Part shown: in pieces, positions 19,573 through 26,836 of the stretch
How the letters are laid out: each line of letters begins with the position of its first letter
Numbering within the stretch: position 1 is the stretch's first letter
Source: Alistipes sp. An66
Lineage (GTDB): Bacteria; Bacteroidota; Bacteroidia; Bacteroidales; Rikenellaceae
Direction of reading: 5' to 3'
Length of the DNA: 64,000 nucleotides
NCBI RefSeq assembly: GCF_002161445.1
Contig: NZ_NFHT01000010.1
Location: 1 to 64,000 of the forward strand
The notes under the pieces: generated by a model
What the model saw: the letters and a program-made list of their open reading frames with translations, nothing else
Told to the model about the DNA's origin: nothing
The model's database searches: none
Made by a program: the position numbers and the translations under genes

Positions 19573-20487
19573 TCATTTTTTCCGGAACGAGGAGATCAGT
19601 TGTGCGGGCGTTGCCTGCAAATAGTTTTTGCAGAAGCGGCTGAACTGCGTATAATGGCGGAACCCGTACTTGTTCATCAGCGAGCGTGTGCTGTTTTCGC
19701 CGTCGCGGATGTCGGCATAGATTTTCTGGGCCTTCTGCTGCATCATCCAGTGGTAGACGCTGTCGTTGAAGTGTTCGGCGAAGCGGCGTTTGAAGACCGA
19801 GAGGCTCATTCCGGCCAATGCGGCGAGTTCGGTCACCCCTTGTGCACGCTCGTAGTTATTGGTGACGAAGACGCGGAAATTGTCCTGGGGGCGGATCATC
19901 GACTGGAAGAAATAGGCGTGTTCGGTGGGAGTATAGAGCACCTTGATCATCATGAAGAGTTCGGCGGCCTTCATCCGGTGGAAGCGCGGGCATTCGGTCA
20001 GCCGGGGGATATTGAAGAAGAGGTCGAGCAGCTGCTCGATGAACGGGTGCGTGGCCAGAACGGGGATCGGCTCCGAGGGTATCGAATCTCCGAAGGAGAT
20101 GTTCTTGGCGAAAAAATCCTGTTCGCAGAGTTCGATCCGGTGGACGAGGGCGAGAGAGACGACGCGCGTATCGTCATCCTGTGCCGTTGCCTCGAAGGCT
20201 TCGTTGCAGGCCAGACAGACGCACTGTTTCGAGGTGACGAGTCTTACGGTATCGGAGCCGCATTTGAGGCGCAGGGATCCGGAGAACACGAAGAGCATAC
20301 GTACCACATGGTCTGCCGGGAAAGAGAAGTTTTCTCCTGCCGCGAGTTGTTTTTTCGAGAATCTGCAATTCGAGGAGTCTCCGATCCGCCGGAAAGGTGC
20401 TGGAAATGTAGGACAACTACTACAATCCGCAGTACAATCCTCCATCAAAACCGACTCCTCAAACCGCGGTTTGGTTTGAAAATCCAT
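19573..20487 (-). CDS. AraC family transcriptional regulator
   Basis: This 304-residue protein has a C-terminal AraC-type double helix-turn-helix of about 100 residues. The helix-turn-helix starts near VTELAALAGMSLSVFKRRFAEHF and continues with the signature MNKYGFRHYTQFSRFCKNYLQATPAQLISSF. The N-terminal part resembles cupin-like sensing domains (a Cys-rich start DCTADCSSCPTF, then RMLFVFSGSLRLKCGSD), but no ligand can be named. The frame is open 20 codons upstream of the chosen ATG. The -7 element TACCTTTG at 20513-20520 lies inside that extension, so the start must be 20487. It is a single-gene unit. Confidence 0.88.
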   Translation of the reverse strand: MDFQTKPRFEESVLMEDCTADCSSCPTFPAPFRRIGDSSNCRFSKKQLAAGENFSFPADHVVRMLFVFSGSLRLKCGSDTVRLVTSKQCVCLACNEAFEATAQDDDTRVVSLALVHRIELCEQDFFAKNISFGDSIPSEPIPVLATHPFIEQLLDLFFNIPRLTECPRFHRMKAAELFMMIKVLYTPTEHAYFFQSMIRPQDNFRVFVTNNYERAQGVTELAALAGMSLSVFKRRFAEHFNDSVYHWMMQQKAQKIYADIRDGENSTRSLMNKYGFRHYTQFSRFCKNYLQATPAQLISSFRKK

Positions 20488-20512
20488 AAGTCCAATATTG
20501 TTAATATTTTCA

Positions 20513-20520
20513 CAAAGGTA
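20513..20520 (-). promoter_or_regulatory. -7 element of the AraC gene
   Basis: TACCTTTG on the minus strand lies 26 bases before ATG 20487 and decides that start. The -33 element is at best weak. Confidence 0.65.
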
Positions 20521-20563
20521 ATAAAATAAGACTCGAAAAGCAAGCAAAAAGGCGCGAAAAGGA

Positions 20564-20593
20564 ACAAAAAAAGTCCCGACGGAAAGTCGGGAC
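20564..20593 (-). terminator. Terminator after the coiled-coil lipoprotein gene
   Basis: GTCCCGAC (20573-20580) pairs with GTCGGGAC (20586-20593). On the minus strand the stem runs into seven T. Confidence 0.85.
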
Positions 20594-20620
20594 GAAGGAT
20601 CCGAAAGGGATTCGGACCTA

Positions 20621-21493
20621 TTATTTATAGCTCACGATCAATGTTTTGGAGGTCTCCCAAAAGCGGGCCGGATCGGTGATGAGCAATTTCTCGACATTTT
20701 TATCGGCATCGACGACCAGCTGATAGGAGTCTTCGGGATGCGAGGAGACGACCGTCACCCGCTTATGGCCGACGGGGATTTCGGACAACAGCCGCGAATC
20801 GGCCATCGTAAAGCTGTCGAGGTTGGCCGTAGCGCCGACGGTGAGCGTGCGGCCGATGAATCCCTGCTTGTTGATGATCTGCGCATCGCGGAGTTCCTTT
20901 TCGGAGCCGACGATATAATAAACGGTATGGAGTTGGTTTTGGAGTTCGAGTTTTTCGCTGTTGAGGCTCTCGACCTGTGCGGATTGTTGGGCGACCTCCT
21001 CGGTCAGGGACTGCACTTCTATACCCATCTGGGCGAGGTTTTCACGAAGCCGGTCGATTTCGGCCGATTTTTCGGAGAGTCGGCCGTTCATGTCGGCGAT
21101 CATCTTTTCGAGCCCCTCGATCCGGAGATTTGCCTTGCGCAGCAGAGCTGCGGAGTGTTGCAGGGCTGCGATTTTCTCGCGGTTCTCCTTCAACAGGCGG
21201 TCGATGGCGGCGATGTCGTTGTTGATCTCCTCGACGGGACGGCGGACGCCTTCGGTTTCGCCGGCGACGGTGATTAGGTTTTCGCGGGATTTGATCAGGG
21301 TGAGGTTTTCCGAGATGGCGTTGATGTCGGCGAAGACGGCATTGATGAGCGAATCCTTCTGGCTGACGACGACGGCCAGCGAATCGCGCTGGCCCTCGGC
21401 CTGCACGGCGACCTGTTTGCTGACACAGGAGGAGAAGAGGGCTGCGGCAAGGGCGGCCGCAGCCAGAATCAACGCATGAACGGTTGTTTTCAT
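20621..21493 (-). CDS. Coiled-coil lipoprotein of unknown function
   Basis: This 290-residue precursor has a lipoprotein signal with cleavage expected before Cys in LFSSCVSK (near residue 23). Residues about 40-190 are a long heptad-rich coiled coil (RLLKENREKIAALQ, LRIEGLEKMIADMNGRL, EVQSLTEEVAQQSAQVESLNSEKLELQNQL). The C-terminal region (VYYIVGSEKELRDAQIINKQGF onward) looks globular and beta-rich. The family is common in Bacteroidota envelopes, but I cannot name a function. The frame extends 36 codons upstream. ATG 21493 fits the signal peptide and the -7 motif at 21539-21546. Confidence 0.8.
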   Translation of the reverse strand: MKTTVHALILAAAALAAALFSSCVSKQVAVQAEGQRDSLAVVVSQKDSLINAVFADINAISENLTLIKSRENLITVAGETEGVRRPVEEINNDIAAIDRLLKENREKIAALQHSAALLRKANLRIEGLEKMIADMNGRLSEKSAEIDRLRENLAQMGIEVQSLTEEVAQQSAQVESLNSEKLELQNQLHTVYYIVGSEKELRDAQIINKQGFIGRTLTVGATANLDSFTMADSRLLSEIPVGHKRVTVVSSHPEDSYQLVVDADKNVEKLLITDPARFWETSKTLIVSYK

Positions 21494-21538
21494 GGTTTTG
21501 ACAGTTAAGATTTTACATTTTCCGTTTGCCTGCGGGGG

Positions 21539-21546
21539 CAAATATA
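21539..21546 (-). promoter_or_regulatory. -7 element of the coiled-coil lipoprotein gene
   Basis: TATATTTG on the minus strand lies 46 bases before the start. The -33 is not clear. Confidence 0.55.
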
Positions 21547-21636
21547 GAAATAAAACGAAAATCTTGTAACGATTTTCCGCACAGGGGTGAAAAAAATTCA
21601 CCGGAGGCGCAGCATCCGGGGGGGGGAAAGCGCAAG

Positions 21637-21665
21637 ACGGGCCGCAACCTCCGGTTGCGGCCCGT
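21637..21665 (-). terminator. Hairpin after rpmE2
   Basis: ACGGGCCGCAACC (21637-21649) pairs with GGTTGCGGCCCGT (21653-21665), 13 bp perfect with a 3-base loop. The T-run is poor on both strands, so termination strength is uncertain. Confidence 0.6.
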
Positions 21666-21693
21666 TTCAGCCAAATTCGGAAAAAGCTCCCGA

Positions 21694-21963
21694 TTACTTG
21701 TTGGCGTTCTTCTTGTCGTAGCGCTTTGCGTATCGGCTCATGAACTTATCGACGCGACCGGCGGTGTCGACCAACTTCATCTTGCCCGTATAGAACGGGT
21801 GGGAGGTGTTGGAGATTTCCATCTTGTACACGGGATAGGTTTCGCCGTTCACTTCGATGGTCTCTTTTGTCGAAACGGCGGACCGACACAAAAACACGTG
21901 GTCGTTGGACATGTCCTTGAAGGCCACCAAACGATAATTTTCCGGATGAATACCCTTTTTCAT
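21694..21963 (-). CDS. rpmE2: 50S ribosomal protein L31, type B
   Basis: This 89-residue ribosomal protein starts MKKGIHPENYRLVAFKDMSND, typical of the type B form. It lacks the CxxC zinc ligands of type A L31 and has only one Cys (FLCRS). ISNTSHPFYTGK near residue 50 is the family signature. Type B is the ordinary form in Bacteroidota. The gene has its own -7 element at 22002-22009. Confidence 0.95.
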   Translation of the reverse strand: MKKGIHPENYRLVAFKDMSNDHVFLCRSAVSTKETIEVNGETYPVYKMEISNTSHPFYTGKMKLVDTAGRVDKFMSRYAKRYDKKNANK

Positions 21964-22001
21964 TTGCTTTTGTGTTTTGTGATTAATGCTTTTGGCGGGG
22001 A

Positions 22002-22009
22002 CAAAGGTA
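22002..22009 (-). promoter_or_regulatory. -7 element of rpmE2
   Basis: TACCTTTG on the minus strand lies 39 bases before the L31 start. A TTG-type -33 is possible about 20 bases further upstream. Confidence 0.65.
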
Positions 22010-22072
22010 CGAATTAATTTTCAAGAAACAAGGGGTGCGGAGAATTTTTTCACGCTCCCCGGGATTTCGGGG

Positions 22073-22103
22073 TTGCGGAATACGGATTGTTTTCTTATCT
22101 TTG
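22073..22103 (+). promoter_or_regulatory. Promoter of tRNA-Met/Ile(CAT)
   Basis: TTG (22073-22075), a 20-base spacer and TATCTTTG (22096-22103) lie 33 bases before the tRNA. Confidence 0.7.
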
Positions 22104-22136
22104 CGCTCACGAAGCCGCACGGAAGTGCGGCAGTCG

Positions 22137-22210
22137 GGGCCCATAGCTCAGTCGGTCAGAGCAGCGGACTCATAATCCGAAGGTCGTGGGATCATGCCCC
22201 TCTGGGCCCA
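22137..22210 (+). tRNA. tRNA with CAU anticodon (Met, or Ile2 after modification)
   Basis: The acceptor is GGGCCCA/TGGGCCC with A discriminator and no encoded CCA. The D-arm GCTC/GAGC is normal, and the anticodon loop CTCATAA gives anticodon CAT. The T-arm is odd: GTGGG and CCCTC enclose ATCATGC instead of the usual TTCGAnT, so position 54 is A and position 58 is T, and one stem pair is T-T. The gene has its own promoter and a terminator, so it is probably expressed. Elongator Met and lysidine-modified Ile2 cannot be told apart safely. Confidence 0.8.
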
Positions 22211-22219
22211 CGGAGAATC

Positions 22220-22247
22220 AAGACTTGCAGCGATGCGGGTCTTTTTT
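22220..22247 (+). terminator. Terminator after tRNA(CAT)
   Basis: AAGACTTGCA pairs with TGCGGGTCTT (a G-T and a mismatch tolerated) around a short loop, followed by a T-run. Confidence 0.7.
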
Positions 22248-22369
22248 CTTTTACCCCGCCACCGCGGGTTTGAGCGGATTTGAGCGGGGGGGGGCTGCTG
22301 CATAAACCCGTTTTAACGGCAAAATCCCCAAGAAACCGGAAAGATATTTTTCTTTTCAGTTTGTTTGCC

Positions 22370-22377
22370 TATCTTTG
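22370..22377 (+). promoter_or_regulatory. -7 element before the structured leader
   Basis: TATCTTTG lies 265 bases upstream of the 22643 gene, so the transcript would carry an unusually long leader. Confidence 0.6.
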
Positions 22378-22383
22378 TAGGAC

Positions 22384-22642
22384 ATACGACAAACACGGAA
22401 AGTGTTGCTTGTTCTCTGATTGCGAACGTAGGAAATTCGGCAGAAGAGAGAATAGGCGGACATCTTGCCGCGTCATATCCATTCGTGGGTATAGGCGTGG
22501 GGCTGTTGCTTATTTTATCTTCAAGGTTTCCTACGACCTGCAATCATTGAATAAGCGTGCGGCACCACGCTTTCTGCTTCTGTAAATCAAACAACATGAA
22601 CCGTCGTACAAGTGCCGGGACGACAGCCTAAACTTCACAGCC
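22384..22642 (+). other. Long structured 5' leader or separate small RNA
   Basis: Between the -7 element at 22370 and the ATG at 22643 there is no convincing gene, but there is nested pairing. TGATTGC (22417-22423) is complementary to GCAATCA (22540-22546), and inside it CGTAGGAAA (22427-22435) to TTTCCTACG (22527-22535). Local hairpins flank or fill it: AACAC/GTGTT, ATATCC/GGGTAT, GCGTG/CACGC and GTCGT/ACGAC. This arrangement resembles a multi-branched RNA. It matches no riboswitch or standard RNA I know. It could be a cis-regulator of the next gene or an independent RNA. Confidence 0.45.
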
Positions 22643-23038
22643 ATGAAAAAATTGATTGCCTTATTGGCCGCTATGGCGATTGCAGGGAGCATCTCCGCCC
22701 AAAACAAAACAGCCTATCTGGATCTTTACCAGCGAGGTGGGGCCATGCATTTGAAAACGACCTTGATTTTCAACAACAGACCCGTCTATCTCGGGAAAAA
22801 GAATCTCGGAGAGGTGCTCAACATGTTGGCTGAATCAGGTTGGGAGATAGACAAAACATTAAATGTAAGGAGAGTTTGCTGGTTTTGGCCTTTTACCCGT
22901 CACAAATTTCACTTTGTATTGAAGAAAGAATATCAAGCAGGCGAGAATCCGTTTGAACAAACACTGACCAACGTCATTAAAAGACTGCAACAAAAAGAAG
23001 ATCAAGACTATGATCAGGCCATCGGATGTGACTCCTAA
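22643..23038 (+). CDS. Small secreted protein of unknown function
   Basis: This 131-residue precursor has a signal peptide (MKKLIALLAAMAIAGSISA, cleavage after AQ or before QNK). The mature part has no Cys pairs or motif I recognise. It contains LKTTLIFNNRPVYLGKKNLGEVLNMLAESGWEIDKTLNV, which resembles short periplasmic proteins with an alpha/beta fold, and FWPFTRHKFHFVLKKE. Codon use is less GC-rich than in the neighbouring ribosomal genes. The gene follows a 265-base structured leader and ends before a 22-bp perfect inverted repeat. Confidence 0.75.
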   Translation: MKKLIALLAAMAIAGSISAQNKTAYLDLYQRGGAMHLKTTLIFNNRPVYLGKKNLGEVLNMLAESGWEIDKTLNVRRVCWFWPFTRHKFHFVLKKEYQAGENPFEQTLTNVIKRLQQKEDQDYDQAIGCDS

Positions 23039-23056
23039 ATAGCTTCTTATTAATCG

Positions 23057-23111
23057 GGGAGAGGCTTTGCCGATGGGAGTATATTGGAATCCCATCGGCA
23101 AAGCCTCTCCC
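23057..23111. terminator. 22-bp perfect inverted repeat between convergent genes
   Basis: Bases 23057-23078 are perfectly complementary to 23090-23111 across an 11-base loop. Position between two convergent genes suggests a bidirectional terminator, but the arms are much longer than the others here and the T-run is weak. A miniature mobile repeat is an alternative. Confidence 0.6.
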
Positions 23112-23190
23112 TTTACAAATTCAATACTTCGTTTTAACGCTGCACCCTGCGCAACCCACAAAAAAGAGCTGCAAGGCCGGAGTCGCCCCG

Positions 23191-24855
23191 TCAGGCCTTT
23201 TTGGCGGCATCGTCGTTGCGGATCTCCTTACGGCGGATCTTGCCGCTGATGGTCTTGGGCAGCGACTCGACGAACTCGATCACACGCGGATACTTGTACG
23301 GCGCCGTGATGCGCTTCACATGGTCCTGCAACTCCTTGATCAGCGCGGCATCGGCGCGGTCCCGGTAGGCGGCCGACAGGACGATCGTCGCCTTGACGAC
23401 CTGCCCGCGGATCTCGTCCGGCACCCCCGTGATGGCGCACTCCACCACGGCCGGATGGGTCATCAGCGCACTCTCGACCTCGAACGGCCCGATGCGGTAT
23501 CCCGAGCTCTTGATCACGTCGTCGGCACGCCCCACGAACCAGTAATAGCCGTCCTCGTCGCGCCAGGCCACATCCCCCGTGTAGTAGACGCCGTCGTGCC
23601 AGGTCTCGTCCGTGCGCGCCTCGTCGAGGTAGTACTCCTTGAACAGGCCGACGGGCTTTCCGCCGTCGGTGCGGATGACGATCTGCCCCTGCTCGCCGTC
23701 CTCGGCCGAGCGGCCGTCGGGAGTCAGCAGGTCGATGCGGTACTGCGGATTGGGCACGCCCATGCTCCCCGGCTTGGGCTCCATCCAGGGGAAGGTTCCC
23801 AGCGTGAGGGTGGTCTCGGTCTGCCCGAAGCCCTCCATGAGGCGGATCCCGGTCTGTTTGAGGAAGGTGTCGTAGACGGAACCGTTCAGCGCCTCACCGG
23901 CCGTCGTGCAGTATTCCAGCGACGAGAGGTCGAACTTCGAGAGGTCCTCGCGGATCAGGAAGCGGTAGATCGTCGGAGGGGCACAGAGCGACGTGATGCG
24001 GTACTGCCCGATCTTGTGGAGGATCTCCGCGGGGGTGAACTTCTCGTGGTCGTAGACGAAGATGTTGGCGCCGGCGAACCACTGGCCGTAGATCTTGCCC
24101 CAGGCGGCCTTGGCCCATCCCGTGTCGGCGATCGTCAGGTGAAGGCTCCCCTCGTGGAGGTTGTGCCAGTACTTGGCCGTGACGATGTGCCCCAACGGAT
24201 AGGTGAAGTCGTGGGCAACCATCTTGGGCTCGCCGGTGGTTCCCGACGTGAAGTACATGAGCATGATGTCGTCGTTATCGTTCGCGTGTTCGGGGCGCAC
24301 GAAGGGCGCGGCGGTCTCGATTCCGCGGTGGAAGTCGAGGAATCCTTCGGGGACCTCGGGCCCGACGCTGACGAGGGCCCTGACCGTGGGGCTTTCGGGC
24401 ATGGCGGCGGCGACATGGTCGGTGATGACCTTCTCGCCGGCCACGACGATGGCCTTGATCGACGCCATGTTGCAGCGGTAGACGACATCCTTTTTCGTCA
24501 GCAGGTGGGTAGCCGGAATCGCCACGGCGCCCAGCTTGTGGAGGGCCAGCATCGAGAACCAGAACTCGTAGCGGCGTTTGAGGATCAGCATCACGGGGTC
24601 TCCCTTCCCGATCCCGAGGCTCCGGAAGAAGGAGGCCGTGCGGTCGCTTTCGCGTTTGAGGTCGGCGAAGGTGAACTGGATTTCGCGGTCCTTGTCGTCG
24701 GTCCAGAGCAGAGCCTTCTTGTCGGGCTGCTCGGCGGCATAGGCATCGACCACGTCGTAGGCGAAATTAAAGCGTTCGGGCACCCGGATATGGAGGTGCT
24801 CCCGGAACTCCTCCTGGGAGGAGAACCCGGTTTGAGCAAGAAAACGTTCTACCAT
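23191..24855 (-). CDS. AMP-forming acyl-CoA synthetase
   Basis: This 554-residue member of the ANL adenylate-forming family activates a carboxylic acid to its CoA thioester with ATP. The P-loop-like YFTSGTTGEPKMVAH (near residue 210), GFGQTETT (near 345), and YYTGDVAWRDEDGYYWFVGRADDVIKSSGYRIGPFEVES block are complete. So is the C-terminal PKTISGKIRRKEI, with the catalytic lysine. It resembles medium-chain acyl-CoA/acetyl-CoA-type ligases of gut Bacteroidota, but the substrate cannot be read from sequence. It begins 10 bases after a cupin-type regulator, so the pair forms an operon. Confidence 0.9.
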   Translation of the reverse strand: MVERFLAQTGFSSQEEFREHLHIRVPERFNFAYDVVDAYAAEQPDKKALLWTDDKDREIQFTFADLKRESDRTASFFRSLGIGKGDPVMLILKRRYEFWFSMLALHKLGAVAIPATHLLTKKDVVYRCNMASIKAIVVAGEKVITDHVAAAMPESPTVRALVSVGPEVPEGFLDFHRGIETAAPFVRPEHANDNDDIMLMYFTSGTTGEPKMVAHDFTYPLGHIVTAKYWHNLHEGSLHLTIADTGWAKAAWGKIYGQWFAGANIFVYDHEKFTPAEILHKIGQYRITSLCAPPTIYRFLIREDLSKFDLSSLEYCTTAGEALNGSVYDTFLKQTGIRLMEGFGQTETTLTLGTFPWMEPKPGSMGVPNPQYRIDLLTPDGRSAEDGEQGQIVIRTDGGKPVGLFKEYYLDEARTDETWHDGVYYTGDVAWRDEDGYYWFVGRADDVIKSSGYRIGPFEVESALMTHPAVVECAITGVPDEIRGQVVKATIVLSAAYRDRADAALIKELQDHVKRITAPYKYPRVIEFVESLPKTISGKIRRKEIRNDDAAKKA

Positions 24856-24865
24856 ACTTATATAT

Positions 24866-25423
24866 TTATAATATAATGGCCAGGAACCGGACCGTTTTGC
24901 CGTCGAGGGCCTTCATGCCGTGCGGCAGGCTGGAATCGAAGTAGAGGCTGTCGCCGGGGTTGAGTTCGATCTCCTTCCCGTTGAGTCCGATCAACAGCCG
25001 CCCTTCGAGCACGTAGTTCATCTCCTGTCCGGGGTGGGTATTGAGGTGCATCGGGGCGTCGTCGGGGGTCGGTTCGACGGTTACGATGAAGGGGTCGATC
25101 CGGCGGTCGCGGAAACCGGCGGCGAGGGCCTCATACTTGTAGGCCTTTCGGCGCTCGACGGAGATGCCCTTCCCGGCGCGGGTGATGAAGTAGGAGTTCA
25201 TGCGGGGCTCCTCGCCGAACATCAGCACATCGAGGCTGATGCCGTAGTGGCGCGAAATGGTTTGCAGGAGGTTGACCGAAATATCGGTCTTCCCGCTTTC
25301 GAGTTCGCGATACTGTTCGAGGGAGATATGGCAGCTGTCGGCCACCTCCTGTTCGGAGAGTTCGAGGACTTCGCGCAGCCCGCGCAGGCGGGTCGCAATC
25401 GAGAGAATGGGATCGTCGCACAT
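24866..25423 (-). CDS. XRE-type regulator with C-terminal cupin domain
   Basis: This 185-residue protein has an N-terminal helix-turn-helix (residues about 9-65, LRGLREVLELSEQEVADSCHISLEQYRELESGK). A cupin_2 domain follows (residues about 110-180, HLNTHPGQEMNYVLEGRLLIGLNGKEIELNPGDSLYFDSSLPHGMKAL), which usually binds a small-molecule or metal ligand. ATG 25423 is preferred over the in-frame ATG four codons upstream. A TATCTTTA motif at 25558-25565 may be the promoter. The gene is fused by a 10-base gap to the acyl-CoA synthetase gene, which it probably controls. Confidence 0.88.
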   Translation of the reverse strand: MCDDPILSIATRLRGLREVLELSEQEVADSCHISLEQYRELESGKTDISVNLLQTISRHYGISLDVLMFGEEPRMNSYFITRAGKGISVERRKAYKYEALAAGFRDRRIDPFIVTVEPTPDDAPMHLNTHPGQEMNYVLEGRLLIGLNGKEIELNPGDSLYFDSSLPHGMKALDGKTVRFLAIIL

Positions 25424-25690
25424 GGTTCGGATCAATTTAACGGGTTATACGACAAACGGTTGCAGCAGCACCGAAGCAACATCGGTTACGATCCGGAAGT
25501 GCGGGTCGGGCGGCAGCGGGCCGCCTGGGCCTCCGGCATCGGGCAACAATCTGGCGGTAAAGATACTAAAAACTCTTAAAAACTGCAACTCCCCGCGCCG
25601 AAAGAGCGTGCCGCCTCCGGATCGGACGATCTGTAATCCATGCAGAACGGGCCGACACGGCCTCCGGGCGACGATTTTTCCGCCAAAGAT

Positions 25691-25721
25691 TTTGTTTTTC
25701 GGCGAAAAAAGATTATATTTG
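25691..25721 (+). promoter_or_regulatory. Promoter of the histidine operon
   Basis: TTTG (25691-25694), a 19-base spacer and TATATTTG (25714-25721) are a full consensus match. The start of the leader peptide lies only 20 bases downstream, so the 5' end of the transcript is short. No gene is seen in 25424-25690 ahead of it. Confidence 0.85.
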
Positions 25722-25740
25722 TCCCCAACGAACCGAACGT

Positions 25741-25794
25741 ATGACGATTTTCCTCCATATCCATCATCATCACTGCCACTTTACCGAGGGGTAG
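25741..25794 (+). CDS. hisL: Histidine operon leader peptide
   Basis: An ATG at 25741 opens a 17-codon frame, MTIFLHIHHHHCHFTEG, ending with TAG. Six of the 17 residues are histidine, four of them consecutive (codons 8-11). Such a peptide senses charged tRNA-His: ribosomes stall on the His codons when histidine is scarce. It lies between a consensus promoter and a strong terminator (25881-25909), 178 bases before hisG. The match of leader content to operon product is what makes the call strong. The peptide is too short to be tested by similarity. Confidence 0.85.
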   Translation: MTIFLHIHHHHCHFTEG

Positions 25795-25909
25795 ACGATC
25801 ATGTATGGAAGGGGTCAGGAAAAGAGGCCGGGCCGAAAACGGAATCCGGACCGAAACGATAAAAAATACCGACAGACATGAAGCTCACCCCTTGCGGGGT
25901 GGGCTTTTT
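25795..25909 (+). promoter_or_regulatory. Histidine attenuator (antiterminator and terminator)
   Basis: The terminator stem is AAGCTCACCCC (25881-25891) with GGGGTGGGCTT (25896-25906), loop TTGC, ending in a T-run. Its 5' arm can instead pair with AAGGGGT (25809-25815, with ACCCCTT at 25887-25893), giving an antiterminator. A third segment in the leader, TCCATAT (25754-25760, overlapping His codon 6), is complementary to GTATGGA (25803-25809) just ahead of the antiterminator arm. A ribosome stalled at the His codons would cover that segment and favour read-through. Pairings were found by eye. Confidence 0.65.
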
Positions 25910-25971
25910 GTTTGGCACAGCCGCAGGGGAGAGTTTCCGCGAAGGGAACGACAACCAAAAACAGAAACGAT

Positions 25972-26823
25972 ATGTTGAGAATAGCGATTCAGGCCAAGGG
26001 CCGACTGAACGAACAGAGTACGGGTCTGCTTGCGGAGGCAGGCATCCGGGTAGCCGAGAGCAAGCGGAAACTGATCTCGCAGGCCGAAGGTTTTCCGTTG
26101 GAGGTGCTTTACCTTCGGGACGACGACATTCCGCAGGCGGTTGCAATGGGTGTTGCCGATCTGGGGATCGTGGGGCTGAACGAGGTGGCGGAGAAGGGTT
26201 TCCGCGTGGATCAGCTCATGGACCTCGGGTTCGGGGGGTGCCGCATCTCGCTGGCCGTCCCGAAGGGCACGGCATACGAAGGCCCGGAGTATTTCCGGGG
26301 CAGGCGCATTGCGACCTCCTACCCGAACATCCTGACGCGGTACTTCGCCGAGCGGGAGATCGAGGCGGAGATCCACCGCATCGAGGGATCGGTGGAGATC
26401 GCCCCAGCGGTGGGGATGTCGGATGCGATTTTCGACATCGTGTCGTCGGGCGGGACGCTCATCTCGAACGGACTGGTGGAGGTTGAGAAGGTCTTCTTCT
26501 CGGAGGCGGTGCTGATCGCCAACCCGGATCTCGATGCGGAGAAACGGCGCGAGACGGCGCAGCTGACCTTCCGTTTCAACTCGATTCTGGAAAGCCGCGG
26601 GATGAAATACGTGCTGATGAACCTCCCGAAGGAGCGGTTGCAGGAGGCGATCCGGATCCTTCCGGGAATGCGGAGTCCGACAGTCCTGCCGCTGGCGCAG
26701 GAGGGGTGGTGCTCGATCCACGCCGTGATTGCGCAGGAGCAGCTCTGGGAGCGCATCGAGCAGCTGAAAGGGATCGGCGCCGAGGGCATCCTGATCCTGA
26801 ATCTCGAAAACATGATCCGCTAA
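25972..26823 (+). CDS. hisG: ATP phosphoribosyltransferase, long form
   Basis: This 283-residue enzyme catalyses the first committed step of histidine synthesis, joining ATP and PRPP. The catalytic domain starts MLRIAIQAKGRLNEQSTGLLAEAG and contains LGIVGLNEV and the PRPP-binding stretch ISNGLVEVEKVF. The last about 75 residues (KERLQEAIRILPGMRSPTVLPL onward) form the ACT-like allosteric domain for histidine feedback, so this is the long hexameric form with no HisZ needed. The frame is open 20 codons upstream across the attenuator terminator. ATG 25972 matches the conserved N-terminus. Confidence 0.95.
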   Translation: MLRIAIQAKGRLNEQSTGLLAEAGIRVAESKRKLISQAEGFPLEVLYLRDDDIPQAVAMGVADLGIVGLNEVAEKGFRVDQLMDLGFGGCRISLAVPKGTAYEGPEYFRGRRIATSYPNILTRYFAEREIEAEIHRIEGSVEIAPAVGMSDAIFDIVSSGGTLISNGLVEVEKVFFSEAVLIANPDLDAEKRRETAQLTFRFNSILESRGMKYVLMNLPKERLQEAIRILPGMRSPTVLPLAQEGWCSIHAVIAQEQLWERIEQLKGIGAEGILILNLENMIR

Positions 26824-26836
26824 ACGGCAACCGAAC

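Noticed and set aside
22365-22550. 61-residue frame ending in a hydrophobic stretch within the structured leader
   Set aside because: It begins with a TTG located inside the -7 promoter element, so it would start before the transcript does, and it has no ATG.
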